Notes: generated by a model from the letters alone, not told the origin. Shown: positions 5,740-14,021, counted from the stretch's first letter. The stretch: DNA of 15,305 nt from an uncultured Planctomycetales bacterium (GCA_937982665.1 CALJLD010000239.1:1-15305), one strand, 5' to 3'. Made by a program: numbers and translations.

Positions 5740-8700
5740 ATGATTTCCAACGTCGTAAGACGGCGAATCGTCACTGCGGCAATCGCCGGCATGATCACGC
5801 TGGCGACTTACGCGGTCTATGCCGTGACGGTGGTTCCGTTTGTCGAGAAGGAAGGTCCGGAAAAGCACACCTGGAAGGGCTCCGGTGGTGACCGTGAGCC
5901 TTTGCCGGATCGGCCGGGCGATCCGCGTTTCGAGCAGTGGTTTCCCGAGAATTCCTGGGAACACAACAGCCCGTTGGTGATTGAAACGCCCCAGGCGATT
6001 CTCATTTTTGACGAGTACGTCAACTTGCGCGGCGGTCGCGTGCGGTTGACACCGTGCAGCGTAGTGATGTTGCCAGGCAATCAGGCCGACCAGCAACGAC
6101 AGATTCAGGAAGCGATTGTGCTCCGCGCTCCGCAAGGCGCGAACTTGCAGTTCGATCGAGAGTTCAGCATCGAGAATGGCGACTTCGGCGAGATCATTGG
6201 CGGAGATCTGATGGGCGATGTCACCATCCGCGGCGCAGGCAAGAAGCCGACACCTGACGATGATCTGTTCCTCGCCACAAGCAACATCCGCATGAGCGGC
6301 GATGTGATCAGTACGGTCGAAGACGTGACTTTCCGCTGGGGCGGCAATCACGGCCAAGGAACGGACCTGAGCATCGCGCTGTTGCCGGAGGATGACGGGC
6401 AGCGAGAAGCGTCACACTTTGCCGGGCTCGCAACCTTGGAGTTGCGCCGCAATGTCTCCATTCATCTCTTGTTGTCAGACGAGGACGAAGACGAAAGCCA
6501 AACGGCTGAGTCCACAAACATTGTCCAAGCGAAAACAGATGATCCTGACAATCCGTTCCCGTTCAGCAAAGACACTCCGCTGGATATCAACTGCGGCGGC
6601 GCTTTTCGTTTTGATTTCATTGAGCTGGAAGCCACTTTCAATGAAGGTGTGATTGTTGAGCGCCCGTTTGATAATGGCGGCATGGATACTTTGCACTGCC
6701 AGCGGTTGTTGATTGGCTTTCGCGAGATGCAAGAAGAGGAAGAAGCCGGCGATCGCGCTTTCGCAAGAATGGAAGTGCGGCGACTGGAAGCCACTGGCGA
6801 ACCCGCCGTGTTGGCCGCGCCCAGCAAGCAGGCGTACGCGGAAGGGAATCGGCTGGCTTATGACTTCCTCTCGGGCAAAGTCAATTTGGAAAGCACGTCG
6901 GAAGTGCATTTCCGGCAGGAAGGCAATGAACTCCACGCCCGCAACTTGGACTACCAACCCGGCGAGGACGGTCGCATTGGCAAGTTTGTGGCTCAAGGTC
7001 CAGGCTGGCTGGACTGGGACATGCGTGACAAAGACCAGCCGCAGAAGAATCGGCGCTTTCGAGCGTCATGGTCTCACGAACTGAGTTCCATACCGCCTGA
7101 AGACCTGCAGATTGGCGATGGCTTGCAGATCATTTCCGTGCAGGGCGACGCGATTGTCAATGTGACGGACATGGGCCGTATTGCCGCGGATCAGATCCAT
7201 GCTTGGGTCTATGAAGAAATGCCACCTGCGGGCGCGACCGATCCGGACGGAGAACGCCCGAAACCGGAGATTGTCCCCAAGCGAATGTTGGCCGTGCAAA
7301 ATGCCGGCGCCGGTGACTCGCAACAACCGATGCGCGTGTCGTTCCAGTCCACCCAACTGACCGGTCGTACTCAACGACTGGAAGCGTTGTTTGTCGAATC
7401 GGGTACGGCGACGCCGGGCAATGCAGTCGCGCGGATGGCAAAGCCGTTTGTGCCTCGCGAAGTTGTGCGGCATGAAGTTGCCTACCGCGGATTCAATGCT
7501 TCGTATTACACGCCGCAAGACCAGGTGCGAGGCGGGAATTCATCAGGCCGGAGTCCGTTGCCTTGGAGTTCTGGGGGAAGTTCAGCAGCAGCGGGACAAA
7601 CACTTCCGACTGGTCGTGCGGAGGCTTTGCTTTCGAGCGCTCCCCGCGCGCCGCAAATCACCGGTGCGCCGCTTGTGCCAATTCAACTTCCACCGCGAGG
7701 TACCACAACAAGGCCGCCGGGCGGATCGCCTGTGGTTGAGCCCGGCGGAAGGATCTTGCCGCAGTTGGCCGGCAAGCGACGCTTTGATGTGTCCGGGCAA
7801 ACGATACAAGTGCAACTGATTCAGCAGGAAGACACCGCGGAGGTTTCGCAGGTCACCATTCTTAAGGATGCCATTCTGCGAGAAACGCAAACGGAGAAGC
7901 CAGACGAGCTGCCTATGCTGGTTCGCGGCGACGTCCTGCATGTTGAACAAGCCCACCTGCCAACGTCTTTGGTGACAGTTGCCGGAGCGCCGGCGCATGT
8001 GGAAGGTCGCGGATTGGGGCTGACGGCCAATCGCATCAACATGGATCGCGGCCGCAATCGGCTGTGGATTGATGAACCGGGCCTGATGACGTTGCTAGTC
8101 GACCGGGATTTGCAAGGCCAGGAACTGCGGCAACCGATGCCGCTTGAGATCACCTGGCGAAAGCGGTTTGAATTTGACGGTCTGCGTGCCGTTTTCGATG
8201 TCGGCGTTGTCGCTCGCCGGCAAGAAGAGCAGCTGCAAACGCAACGGCTGGAAGTTGTGATGAGTGAAGTCGTCGACTTCGGCGAAACGCGCGGCAACGA
8301 GACATCGCGCGATCGCCCTGAGATTGCGCAGATCATTTGTCGAGAAGGCGTCTATCTGGAAGCGCAGCGCTTCGACAAGCACGGTGAGTTGGAAGCCATC
8401 GAGAAAATGGAACTTGCGGATCTGGCGATCGACCAGAAATCCGGCGCTTTGTCCGGCGGTGGTCCCGGGTGGATCACCCGCGTCGGCAAGAGTGACTCGC
8501 GGAGTGGTTCCGTCTTGCCGGGTGCCGTCGCGCCGCCAACAACACGACAGCCGCGCGTGGATGAAGAGCCCAAGATTCTGTATCTGCGAGTTGATTTCCA
8601 ACAGGGGATGACAGGGAACATTCATCGCAAGCAAGTCATCTTCCAGCATCAGGTGGTTTGCGTTTACGGCGAAGTAGAAGATTGGAATCAAACGATCGAC

Positions 8701-9075
8701 GGTGATCGGCCTAGCGAGTTTGGGCCGCAGACGGTCAGGCTTCGCAGCGATCAACTTCAAGTCACGGAGATGCCGGCATTGAACGGAGCGCCACCCTGGC
8801 GGGAACTTGTCGCCAGCGGTAACACCACTTCCGAAGGCAAGATGTTCACCGCCAACGCGGAGCGAATCACCTACGCGGAAAACAAGCAGTTGCTGACCAT
8901 GGAAGGCAACTCGGTGCGTCCCGCGGAATTCTACTTGCAGCGCCGCGTGGGAGATCGCCCCGCTCGCGTTTCCGCCCGCAAGGTGACGTACAACAGCAAG
9001 ACGGGCGAGTACAAGCTGGCCGGCTTGGATAGCGTTGACGGGACGGTGCCGCCCCGCGGAGGCGGAGGGCGATAA
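5740..9075 (+). CDS. Very large membrane-anchored OstA/LptA-like protein (putative LPS transport bridge)
   Basis: A 1111-residue protein. After MISNVVRRR comes one hydrophobic segment (about residues 10-30) with no clear cleavage site, so it is probably an inner-membrane anchor with the rest in the periplasm. This is the topology of LptC. OstA/LptA-like segments recur at about 360-430 (AEGNRLAYD…NLDYQ…), 745-793 (AHVEGRGLGLTANRINMDRGRNRLWI) and 1020-1067 (ASGNTTSEGKMFTANAERITYAENKQLLTMEGN). Each couples 'G-x-L/F-x-A-xx-I/L-x-Y/M' with a strand listing values or weights, as in LptA beta-jellyroll turns. A Gly/Pro/Ser-rich linker (about 598-674) separates two halves. LptC is about 190 residues and LptA about 185, so this is a giant form. 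The ATG at 5740, 23 bases after kdsC, is chosen because it precedes the membrane anchor; the frame is open further upstream inside kdsC. Its place after two Kdo genes supports LPS handling. The exact role (LptC, LptA or both) is inferred. Confidence 0.75.
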   Translation: MISNVVRRRIVTAAIAGMITLATYAVYAVTVVPFVEKEGPEKHTWKGSGGDREPLPDRPGDPRFEQWFPENSWEHNSPLVIETPQAILIFDEYVNLRGGRVRLTPCSVVMLPGNQADQQRQIQEAIVLRAPQGANLQFDREFSIENGDFGEIIGGDLMGDVTIRGAGKKPTPDDDLFLATSNIRMSGDVISTVEDVTFRWGGNHGQGTDLSIALLPEDDGQREASHFAGLATLELRRNVSIHLLLSDEDEDESQTAESTNIVQAKTDDPDNPFPFSKDTPLDINCGGAFRFDFIELEATFNEGVIVERPFDNGGMDTLHCQRLLIGFREMQEEEEAGDRAFARMEVRRLEATGEPAVLAAPSKQAYAEGNRLAYDFLSGKVNLESTSEVHFRQEGNELHARNLDYQPGEDGRIGKFVAQGPGWLDWDMRDKDQPQKNRRFRASWSHELSSIPPEDLQIGDGLQIISVQGDAIVNVTDMGRIAADQIHAWVYEEMPPAGATDPDGERPKPEIVPKRMLAVQNAGAGDSQQPMRVSFQSTQLTGRTQRLEALFVESGTATPGNAVARMAKPFVPREVVRHEVAYRGFNASYYTPQDQVRGGNSSGRSPLPWSSGGSSAAAGQTLPTGRAEALLSSAPRAPQITGAPLVPIQLPPRGTTTRPPGGSPVVEPGGRILPQLAGKRRFDVSGQTIQVQLIQQEDTAEVSQVTILKDAILRETQTEKPDELPMLVRGDVLHVEQAHLPTSLVTVAGAPAHVEGRGLGLTANRINMDRGRNRLWIDEPGLMTLLVDRDLQGQELRQPMPLEITWRKRFEFDGLRAVFDVGVVARRQEEQLQTQRLEVVMSEVVDFGETRGNETSRDRPEIAQIICREGVYLEAQRFDKHGELEAIEKMELADLAIDQKSGALSGGGPGWITRVGKSDSRSGSVLPGAVAPPTTRQPRVDEEPKILYLRVDFQQGMTGNIHRKQVIFQHQVVCVYGEVEDWNQTIDGDRPSEFGPQTVRLRSDQLQVTEMPALNGAPPWRELVASGNTTSEGKMFTANAERITYAENKQLLTMEGNSVRPAEFYLQRRVGDRPARVSARKVTYNSKTGEYKLAGLDSVDGTVPPRGGGGR

Positions 9076-9248
9076 TTCGCCGATGACGGATCGCGCCAAG
9101 TCGCCTGAAATCGGCAAGTTTTTCGCTGGCGAACCGAACGGACGCTCGTTCGTAGAAGAACTGCGGTCACGGCCTTCCACAATAGCGGAATGATCCGCAA
9201 CATAAGCCGTTCCCCGCAAAATCAGCCACGGCCGATGGCATTTCCCAC

Positions 9249-11153
9249 TTGGCAATTTCGCGATTGCTGGCGAAACTCAAAGATTCTCATCTTCTTGGTC
9301 TAAAGCAGGTTCTTGTCTTGTTCGTCGGTCCGGTTTTCCAGCGCGAAGCGGTCACGGCTCCGCGCCGCCCCAGGCACTTTGTGGCGCGCGCGACTTACGT
9401 GGCCGTCCTGTGGGTGCTGGTTTGTACCGCCTGGCTGGTGATGACAGGCACGCAAGAGATCCGCAACGTCGGAGATTTTGCCCGCTTTGGGGAAATGCTG
9501 TTTCCCGTGCTGGCCTACCTGCAATTCACAATTGTGATGTTCTTTTCCGCCTTGGCGACAGCCAGTGCTGTTGCCCACGAAAAGGACCGTCGCACGCTGA
9601 TCCTGCTGTTGATGACGCGTCTCTCCAACAGCGAATTGGTGTTGGGCAAGATGTTCGCCAGTTTGCTCAATACGTTGGTGTTGTTGGCCGCCGCGTTCCC
9701 CCTGTTCATGCTTTGTATTTTGTTCGGTGGAATTGCGCCTGCGCAGGTGCTGCGCGTGTTTGCGGTGACGTTCATGACCGCGTTGGCGGCTGGAAGCCTG
9801 GGATCGATCATTGCGTTGTGGCGAGACAAGACATTCCAAGCCGTCTCACTCACGGCATTGGTCATTGTCTTGTGGATGGCAGGTTGGTGGGGCGTTGCCG
9901 CCTTCGCTGGCGAGCAATGGCAAACCTGGGCCGTGATGTTCAACCCGGCGATGGCGATTGCCTCGGCCGCCGCGCCGCAGAGCGCTGCCACCGGCGGGTT
10001 TCAGTCTGATCCGGTCATAGGCTTCTTGCTGTTTTCCGTAGGCGCCTTCCTGGTACTCAACGGGATTGCCATCTGGCGAGTACGGATCTGGAATCCCTCC
10101 CGAGAGATTCAACCGCAGCAACGAAAGGAAGATGAGAACCGCGCTCGCGATGGGCAAGCGGTTACCGGCCAAGTCAGCGAACAAGCTGTCGGCGGCCAGG
10201 CTGTCAGCGGAATAGCCAACACCGCGGATGCCGGCAGCGTGCATGATGACATCACTCGCAAGAGCCGGCGGATGTGGGATAACCCGCTGCTTTGGCGAGA
10301 GATCTGCACCTGGGCATACGGCCGCAAAGTGTTGCTGATCCGCGGCGTCTATTGGGTGTTGGCCGCTTTGTGCTTTTTGGCCGTTTACAGTTTGCACTCG
10401 CCGGATGCCTTGGGCGGGACGCTGCGTCAGACCGAAGGAACATTGGCGGTCGCGCCGCTGTTCGTGCTGAGCTTGATTCTGGTTAACGCGCAGGCCGTGA
10501 CAGCGCTCACTTCAGAGCGTGACGCCAAAGCGCTCGATATCCTTTTGGTGACCGATCTCCGCCCAACCGAATTCATCTTCGGCAAGCTGGGCGGCGTGTT
10601 TTACAACGTCAAAGAGATCGTGCTGCTGCCGATTGTGCTGTGCGGGTTCTTGTGGTACCTGGGCGCCATCGGTCTGGAGAGCCTTGTCTTCCTGGTGCTG
10701 GGGTTGATCGTGATGAACATCTTCGTCGCGACGCTCGGATTGCACGCAGGCATGAGCTATCTCAATTCGCGAACGGCCATTGCGGTCAGCTTGGGGTCCG
10801 TCTTCTTCCTGGCCGTTGGTGTGGCGACATGCTTGCGGATCATGATTGCATTTGGAGGTTCGTCCGGATCCTTCATGGTGCAGTTGATTCCGTTCTCTGC
10901 CTTCATGGCAGGCGGCGGCATTGCACTATTTGTCGCTTGGGGGTATCGCAATCCCAGCCCGGCAATCACCTTGGCTTCGCTCCTGTGTCCGTTCGCCACG
11001 TTTTACGCCATCACCAGCTACACCTTGGAATCCACCATGGGGGCGTTTCTTGTTGTGGTGCTAACTTACGGATTTGCCACCGTCGCAATGTTGATTCCCG
11101 CTCTCTCAGAGTTCGACGTGGCGATTGGGAAACACTCAACGGCCGATGAATAG
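9249..11153 (+). CDS. ABC-2 type transporter permease, internally duplicated
   Basis: An integral membrane protein of up to 634 residues with two homologous halves, each like one ABC-2 permease subunit. In the first half AVAHEKDRRTLILLLMTRL…LGKMFASLLNTLVLL (about residue 107 on) matches ALTSERDAKALDILLVTDL…FGKLGGVFYNVKEIVLL in the second (about 420 on). Each half opens with an amphipathic 'REAVTAPRR'- or 'WREICTWAYGR'-like stretch and a membrane span. A polar linker (about 290-340), with repeats of GQAV-(T/S)G, joins them. Roughly a dozen membrane spans are visible. Substrate is unknown, and no ATP-binding partner is encoded in the window. The start is uncertain: the longest frame starts with TTG at 9249, but a TTG at 9318 (then FVGPVFQREAV) begins nearer the conserved region and has CAGG upstream. 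It follows the OstA-like gene by 173 bases, so LPS or envelope transport is possible but unproven. Confidence 0.85.
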   Translation: MAISRLLAKLKDSHLLGLKQVLVLFVGPVFQREAVTAPRRPRHFVARATYVAVLWVLVCTAWLVMTGTQEIRNVGDFARFGEMLFPVLAYLQFTIVMFFSALATASAVAHEKDRRTLILLLMTRLSNSELVLGKMFASLLNTLVLLAAAFPLFMLCILFGGIAPAQVLRVFAVTFMTALAAGSLGSIIALWRDKTFQAVSLTALVIVLWMAGWWGVAAFAGEQWQTWAVMFNPAMAIASAAAPQSAATGGFQSDPVIGFLLFSVGAFLVLNGIAIWRVRIWNPSREIQPQQRKEDENRARDGQAVTGQVSEQAVGGQAVSGIANTADAGSVHDDITRKSRRMWDNPLLWREICTWAYGRKVLLIRGVYWVLAALCFLAVYSLHSPDALGGTLRQTEGTLAVAPLFVLSLILVNAQAVTALTSERDAKALDILLVTDLRPTEFIFGKLGGVFYNVKEIVLLPIVLCGFLWYLGAIGLESLVFLVLGLIVMNIFVATLGLHAGMSYLNSRTAIAVSLGSVFFLAVGVATCLRIMIAFGGSSGSFMVQLIPFSAFMAGGGIALFVAWGYRNPSPAITLASLLCPFATFYAITSYTLESTMGAFLVVVLTYGFATVAMLIPALSEFDVAIGKHSTADE

Positions 11154-11271
11154 GATGAGCAATGCGCCTGCGGACGCGTCTTGCCATATCCTTCCCAGAC
11201 CAGCCTGACAGGATGTCGCTCTCTTCGCCCGGTATGCTAGACTTCTGTGGCACGCGTGTTTCACGTTGACA

Positions 11272-11291
11272 CGGTCACGCCAAAGTGACCG
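11272..11291. repeat. Perfect hairpin upstream of the CNNM-type gene pair
   Basis: CGGTCAC (11272-11278) and GTGACCG (11285-11291) form a perfect seven-pair stem with a six-base loop, 28 bases before the GTG start at 11320. An overlapping five-base inverted repeat (CGTGT/ACACG, 11255-11273) could form an alternative stem sharing two bases. There is no U-tract. It could be the 3' end structure of the permease transcript, a leader element of the CBS pair, or an operator. Confidence 0.4.
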
Positions 11292-11319
11292 GGGAATCTC
11301 ACCTGACTGACCTTACATA

Positions 11320-12597
11320 GTGGATTGGATTCTCGATTTCGGACCCTGGCTCATTCCCATGGCGCTGCTGCTTGGCGCGTCGGGCTTCTTCTCGGCCAGC
11401 GAGGCGGCGCTTTTCTACCTCAATCCCAGAGACCGCGCGGCGTTTGAATCAGGCGGCCGTTCGCGGCAAATTGCCGCAAGCCTGCTGAAGAATCCGGATC
11501 GCTTGCTGACAGCTGTTCTCTTCTGGAATCTGGTGATCAACATCGCCTATTTCTCCATCGCCTCGGTCTTCAGCATCTATCTGCAAAACAAAGAGCAAGG
11601 CTTCCTGGCAGGCGCGGTTTCGCTGATCGCCTTGCTGGCCATCATCTTGTTCGGCGAAATGCTGCCCAAGAGTGTGGCCGTGCTCCATTCGCGAACGTTG
11701 GCCGGGCTTGTTGCCGTTCCGCTGGCGGTTGCGGTGCGAATCATTGATCCGCTGGTTCCGCTCTTTCGCTCCATCAACACCATCTCGGTGCGAGTGGTGC
11801 TGCCACGTTTCGAAGCGGAACCCTACTTGCAGGTCCAGGACCTCGAGCGCGCCGTCGAAATCTCGCAAGACACCGAGTTGATGCAGCACGAAGAGTTGGC
11901 GTTGCAGAACATCCTCTCGCTGACGGAACTCAGCGTGGAAGAGATCATGCAGCCGCGAATGCTGGTGACCACAAAGCCTTCGCCGGTTTCTCTTGCTGAC
12001 TTGGAATCTGTCCCACCGGGTAACGGCTATCTGTTTGTCAGCGAAACGGACAGCGATGAGATTGCCGCCGCAATTCCGTTGGCTCATTTGCCGGACATCC
12101 CGGATGAACGCCTGGATCGCTATGCGGAGAAGGTGCGCTACCTGCCTTGGTCGGCAACTGCCGCGACTGCGCTGGAAGAACTGAAATCCAACGAACGGCG
12201 AGTGATCGTCGTTGTCAACGAACACGGCGAATCGGTCGGAGTGCTGACATTCGATGACATCCTGGACGCGGTCTTTACGGCCCCTGGCGCCAAGTCCGCG
12301 CGGATCACGGATCGAACTGCGATCACGGAGGTCGCCACGGGGGTTTGGCAAGTTTCCGGCATGACGCGGCTCCGCCGCTTGGCAAAGTCGTTGAATATCA
12401 GCTACGAGCCCGGCAAGAGCGTGACCGTTGCCGGAGTGATGCAGGAGGAATTGCGACGAGTCCCCCGACAGGGCGACCAATGCACCTGGTGCGGCCTGCG
12501 GCTGGAGGTCTTGGAGAACCCATTTCGCGGACAACTGACCGTCAAGGTCACCCATGATCCTCATGCCGATTCGTCGCAGGAGGCTGGGCCATCATGA
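11320..12597 (+). CDS. CNNM/CorC-type membrane protein: DUF21, CBS pair, CorC_HlyC domain
   Basis: A 425-residue inner-membrane protein of the family often labelled 'hemolysin', related to CorB/CorC and to CNNM magnesium transporters. The DUF21 transmembrane domain (about 1-165) has the family signatures GFFSASEAALF, WNLVINIAYF and FGEMLPKS. A cytoplasmic part follows: an acidic helical linker, a CBS pair (about 205-320, with VEEIMQPRM and the second-CBS motif VVVNEHGESVGVLTFDDILDAVF), and a CorC_HlyC domain (about 333-412). The GTG start sits directly before the first membrane span. The last four bases overlap the next gene (ATGA), so the two are translationally coupled. Known relatives move Mg2+ or other cations or resist their toxicity; the ion here cannot be read from sequence. 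Confidence 0.9.
   Translation: MDWILDFGPWLIPMALLLGASGFFSASEAALFYLNPRDRAAFESGGRSRQIAASLLKNPDRLLTAVLFWNLVINIAYFSIASVFSIYLQNKEQGFLAGAVSLIALLAIILFGEMLPKSVAVLHSRTLAGLVAVPLAVAVRIIDPLVPLFRSINTISVRVVLPRFEAEPYLQVQDLERAVEISQDTELMQHEELALQNILSLTELSVEEIMQPRMLVTTKPSPVSLADLESVPPGNGYLFVSETDSDEIAAAIPLAHLPDIPDERLDRYAEKVRYLPWSATAATALEELKSNERRVIVVVNEHGESVGVLTFDDILDAVFTAPGAKSARITDRTAITEVATGVWQVSGMTRLRRLAKSLNISYEPGKSVTVAGVMQEELRRVPRQGDQCTWCGLRLEVLENPFRGQLTVKVTHDPHADSSQEAGPS
12578..12583 (+). promoter_or_regulatory. Strong Shine-Dalgarno site for the second CNNM-type gene
   Basis: AGGAGG lies ten bases before the ATG at 12594 and inside the end of the preceding gene. It is the best Shine-Dalgarno match noticed in the window and fixes the start of the short CBS protein, which overlaps its upstream partner by four bases. 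Confidence 0.6.
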
Positions 12598-13556
12598 TCT
12601 GGGCGGTCGTACTCTTCGCCATCGGTCTGTTCCTGAGCGCTTTCTTCAGCGGAAGCGAAACCGGCTTCTACCGCGTTACGCGGATTCGCTTATTGCTGGA
12701 CGCGCTGGAGGGGGACAAGATCGCCAAAGGGCTATGGTGGCTGGTCAATCGGCCTGCACTCTTTGTGGCCACGTCGCTGGTCGGCAACAACGTCGCCAAT
12801 TATCTGACGTCGCTGGCAATTGTGATTGGAATTCACGCCGTCAGCAATTCGCCGTTCTGGGAGTTTGTCGCCCCAATCGCATTGTCGCCCATCATCTTTG
12901 TTTACGGCGAACTGATCCCCAAGAACTTGTTCTACAAAGCTCCGTATCGACTGTTGCGCCGTGGCGGCCCCATGTTCCTGGCATGTGGCGCGTTGTTCGC
13001 GCCGTTCAGCGCGGTGTTGTGGGGATTCAGCAAATTGCTGGAACTCATCATGGGCGAATCCCACCAGCAGGTGCAATTGCGGCTCGCACGCCGCGAATTG
13101 CAATCCGCACTGGACGAAGGCCGCGAGGCAGGCGTGTTGCTGCCGGCTCAACGTCAGCTTGCCCAGGGGTTGTTCTCCGCGGCGGGGCAATCTGTCATGG
13201 ACTTTGCCTTGCCGCCGCAACGCATGGCCAGAGCACGGCTGGGAATGGCCAAGGACGATGTGCTTCGCCTGGCCCGACGCCAGCGCTCACCGGTCTTGCC
13301 GGTGGAAGATGCAACACGCGAGCACAAACTCGTTGGCTATCTGCGCGTCGCCGAGATCAAGCTGGGGCCCGATACCGTCTTAGAGCAAGTGCGACCACTC
13401 CCCAGCATTCGTGCGAATGAGCAGCACTTCAACGCGCTGATGAAGTTGCACGCCTCTGGCGAATCGATGGCCAAAGTCGTTGATGAGAAAGACCAGGTCG
13501 TAGGCTTGCTGCTCGCGCAGCGGTTGATTGAACCGCTGTTCATCGGGGATTGCTAA
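12594..13556 (+). CDS. Short CNNM-type membrane protein: DUF21 and CBS pair, no CorC_HlyC domain
   Basis: A 320-residue paralogue of the preceding gene. The DUF21 domain (about 1-150) has AFFSGSETGFYRVTRIRL, SLVGNNVANYLTS and YGELIPKNLFY, closer to CNNM consensus than its partner (SGSETG and GN-N are intact). A short cytoplasmic helix and a degenerate CBS pair follow (about 195-255 and 262-313, with SPVLPVED…KLVGYLRVAEI and VVDEKDQVVGLLLAQRLIEPLF). There is no CorC_HlyC domain. It overlaps the longer partner by four bases, so the two are probably made together and may form a heterodimer, since CNNM proteins are dimers. The pairing and shared function are inferred. Confidence 0.9.
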   Translation: MIWAVVLFAIGLFLSAFFSGSETGFYRVTRIRLLLDALEGDKIAKGLWWLVNRPALFVATSLVGNNVANYLTSLAIVIGIHAVSNSPFWEFVAPIALSPIIFVYGELIPKNLFYKAPYRLLRRGGPMFLACGALFAPFSAVLWGFSKLLELIMGESHQQVQLRLARRELQSALDEGREAGVLLPAQRQLAQGLFSAAGQSVMDFALPPQRMARARLGMAKDDVLRLARRQRSPVLPVEDATREHKLVGYLRVAEIKLGPDTVLEQVRPLPSIRANEQHFNALMKLHASGESMAKVVDEKDQVVGLLLAQRLIEPLFIGDC

Positions 13557-13591
13557 TCCGCGCACTGGCCAAAGCGGCTGCAGTGGCCAAA

Positions 13592-13604
13592 GCAGCAATG
13601 CTGC
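13592..13604. terminator. Small hairpin between convergent genes
   Basis: GCAGC (13592-13596) and GCTGC (13600-13604) form a five-pair stem with loop AAT, in the 56 bases between the short CBS gene and the minus-strand small gene. On the minus strand it is followed by TTT. Just to its left, TGGCCAAAGC occurs twice (13566-13575 and 13584-13593) and CACTG/CAGTG (13563-13567, 13581-13585) form another short stem. Together these could end both transcripts. A weak candidate only. Confidence 0.3.
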
Positions 13605-13612
13605 AATCGCGT

Positions 13613-13876
13613 TTAAGCAGTTGCTTCTTCCGTCACCTTGGCATAACCCAAGGACTTGACGACAAACAGCATCTCCTCGTACGTCACAAAGCGGCGATGA
13701 TTTCGCAGCTTGTACGAATCGATGGCCAGCGCCAGTTCCCGGGCGTCCGGCGTAAGATTATCGTAGGTGTTGCCGAATTGACGTCGCTCGTATGCCGGCG
13801 GGGCGGTTGTCGCTGCGGGTTGTCGGCGATCAACGAAACCGGTGGCCGGAAGTTCGGCGGAGTTGTTCTGCACCAT
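13613..13876 (-). CDS. Small conserved-looking protein of unknown function
   Basis: An 87-residue soluble protein. Residues 1-30 are polar and Ala/Pro-rich, probably disordered. Residues 31-80 form a charged, aromatic-rich helical domain: YERRQFGNTYDNLTPDARELALAIDSYK followed by LRNHRRFVTYEEMLFVVKSLGYAKV. The second half resembles the recognition part of small DNA- or protein-binding domains (a Tyr-Glu-Glu helix after a basic Arg-Arg stretch), but no family can be named with certainty. GGAG ten bases before the ATG supports the start. The gene stands alone, divergent from trpC. I believe similar small proteins are common in planctomycetes; this is recollection and not a search result. Confidence 0.7.
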   Translation of the reverse strand: MVQNNSAELPATGFVDRRQPAATTAPPAYERRQFGNTYDNLTPDARELALAIDSYKLRNHRRFVTYEEMLFVVKSLGYAKVTEEATA

Positions 13877-14012
13877 GACGGGGAGGCTCCAAACAGGGAG
13901 GGCAGGCGGTTAACATTTCCAGCCCGCAATTCTTCCATCCGAAGTTTAGGTCGCACTTTCCCTGCGAGCAAACTGCATGGAATAATCGGGCGGAGGCCAA
14001 CGACGCGGCATT

Positions 14013-14021
14013 TGCTATGAT
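14013..14021 (+). promoter_or_regulatory. Extended -10 promoter candidate for trpC
   Basis: TGC followed by TATGAT (14016-14021) matches the extended -10 form TGnTATAAT at all but one position. There is no good -35 element at the right distance, as is usual for extended -10 promoters. The predicted start near 14028 leaves a 90-base leader. That leader has no run of Trp codons and no obvious attenuator. Confidence 0.4.

Noticed and set aside
8095..9255. A 386-codon minus-strand open frame opposite the end of the OstA-like gene
   Set aside because: Its translation matches no family and mirrors the codon pattern of the plus-strand gene, whose OstA-like motifs are clear.
9083..9303. Two tiny plus-strand frames (36 and 37 codons) with an ATGA overlap at 9190-9193 between the OstA-like and permease genes
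   Set aside because: No ribosome binding site and no recognisable sequence; the second overlaps the permease start region. The overlap is probably chance.
10150..10215. Repeated GQAV-type stretch in the permease linker, considered as a tandem DNA repeat
   Set aside because: Only two imperfect copies at protein level and no exact DNA repeat; it is better read as a low-complexity linker.
11449..12564. A 371-codon minus-strand open frame opposite the long CNNM-type gene
   Set aside because: Very rich in Arg, Gln and His, a sign of an antisense frame; the plus-strand gene carries all DUF21 and CBS motifs.
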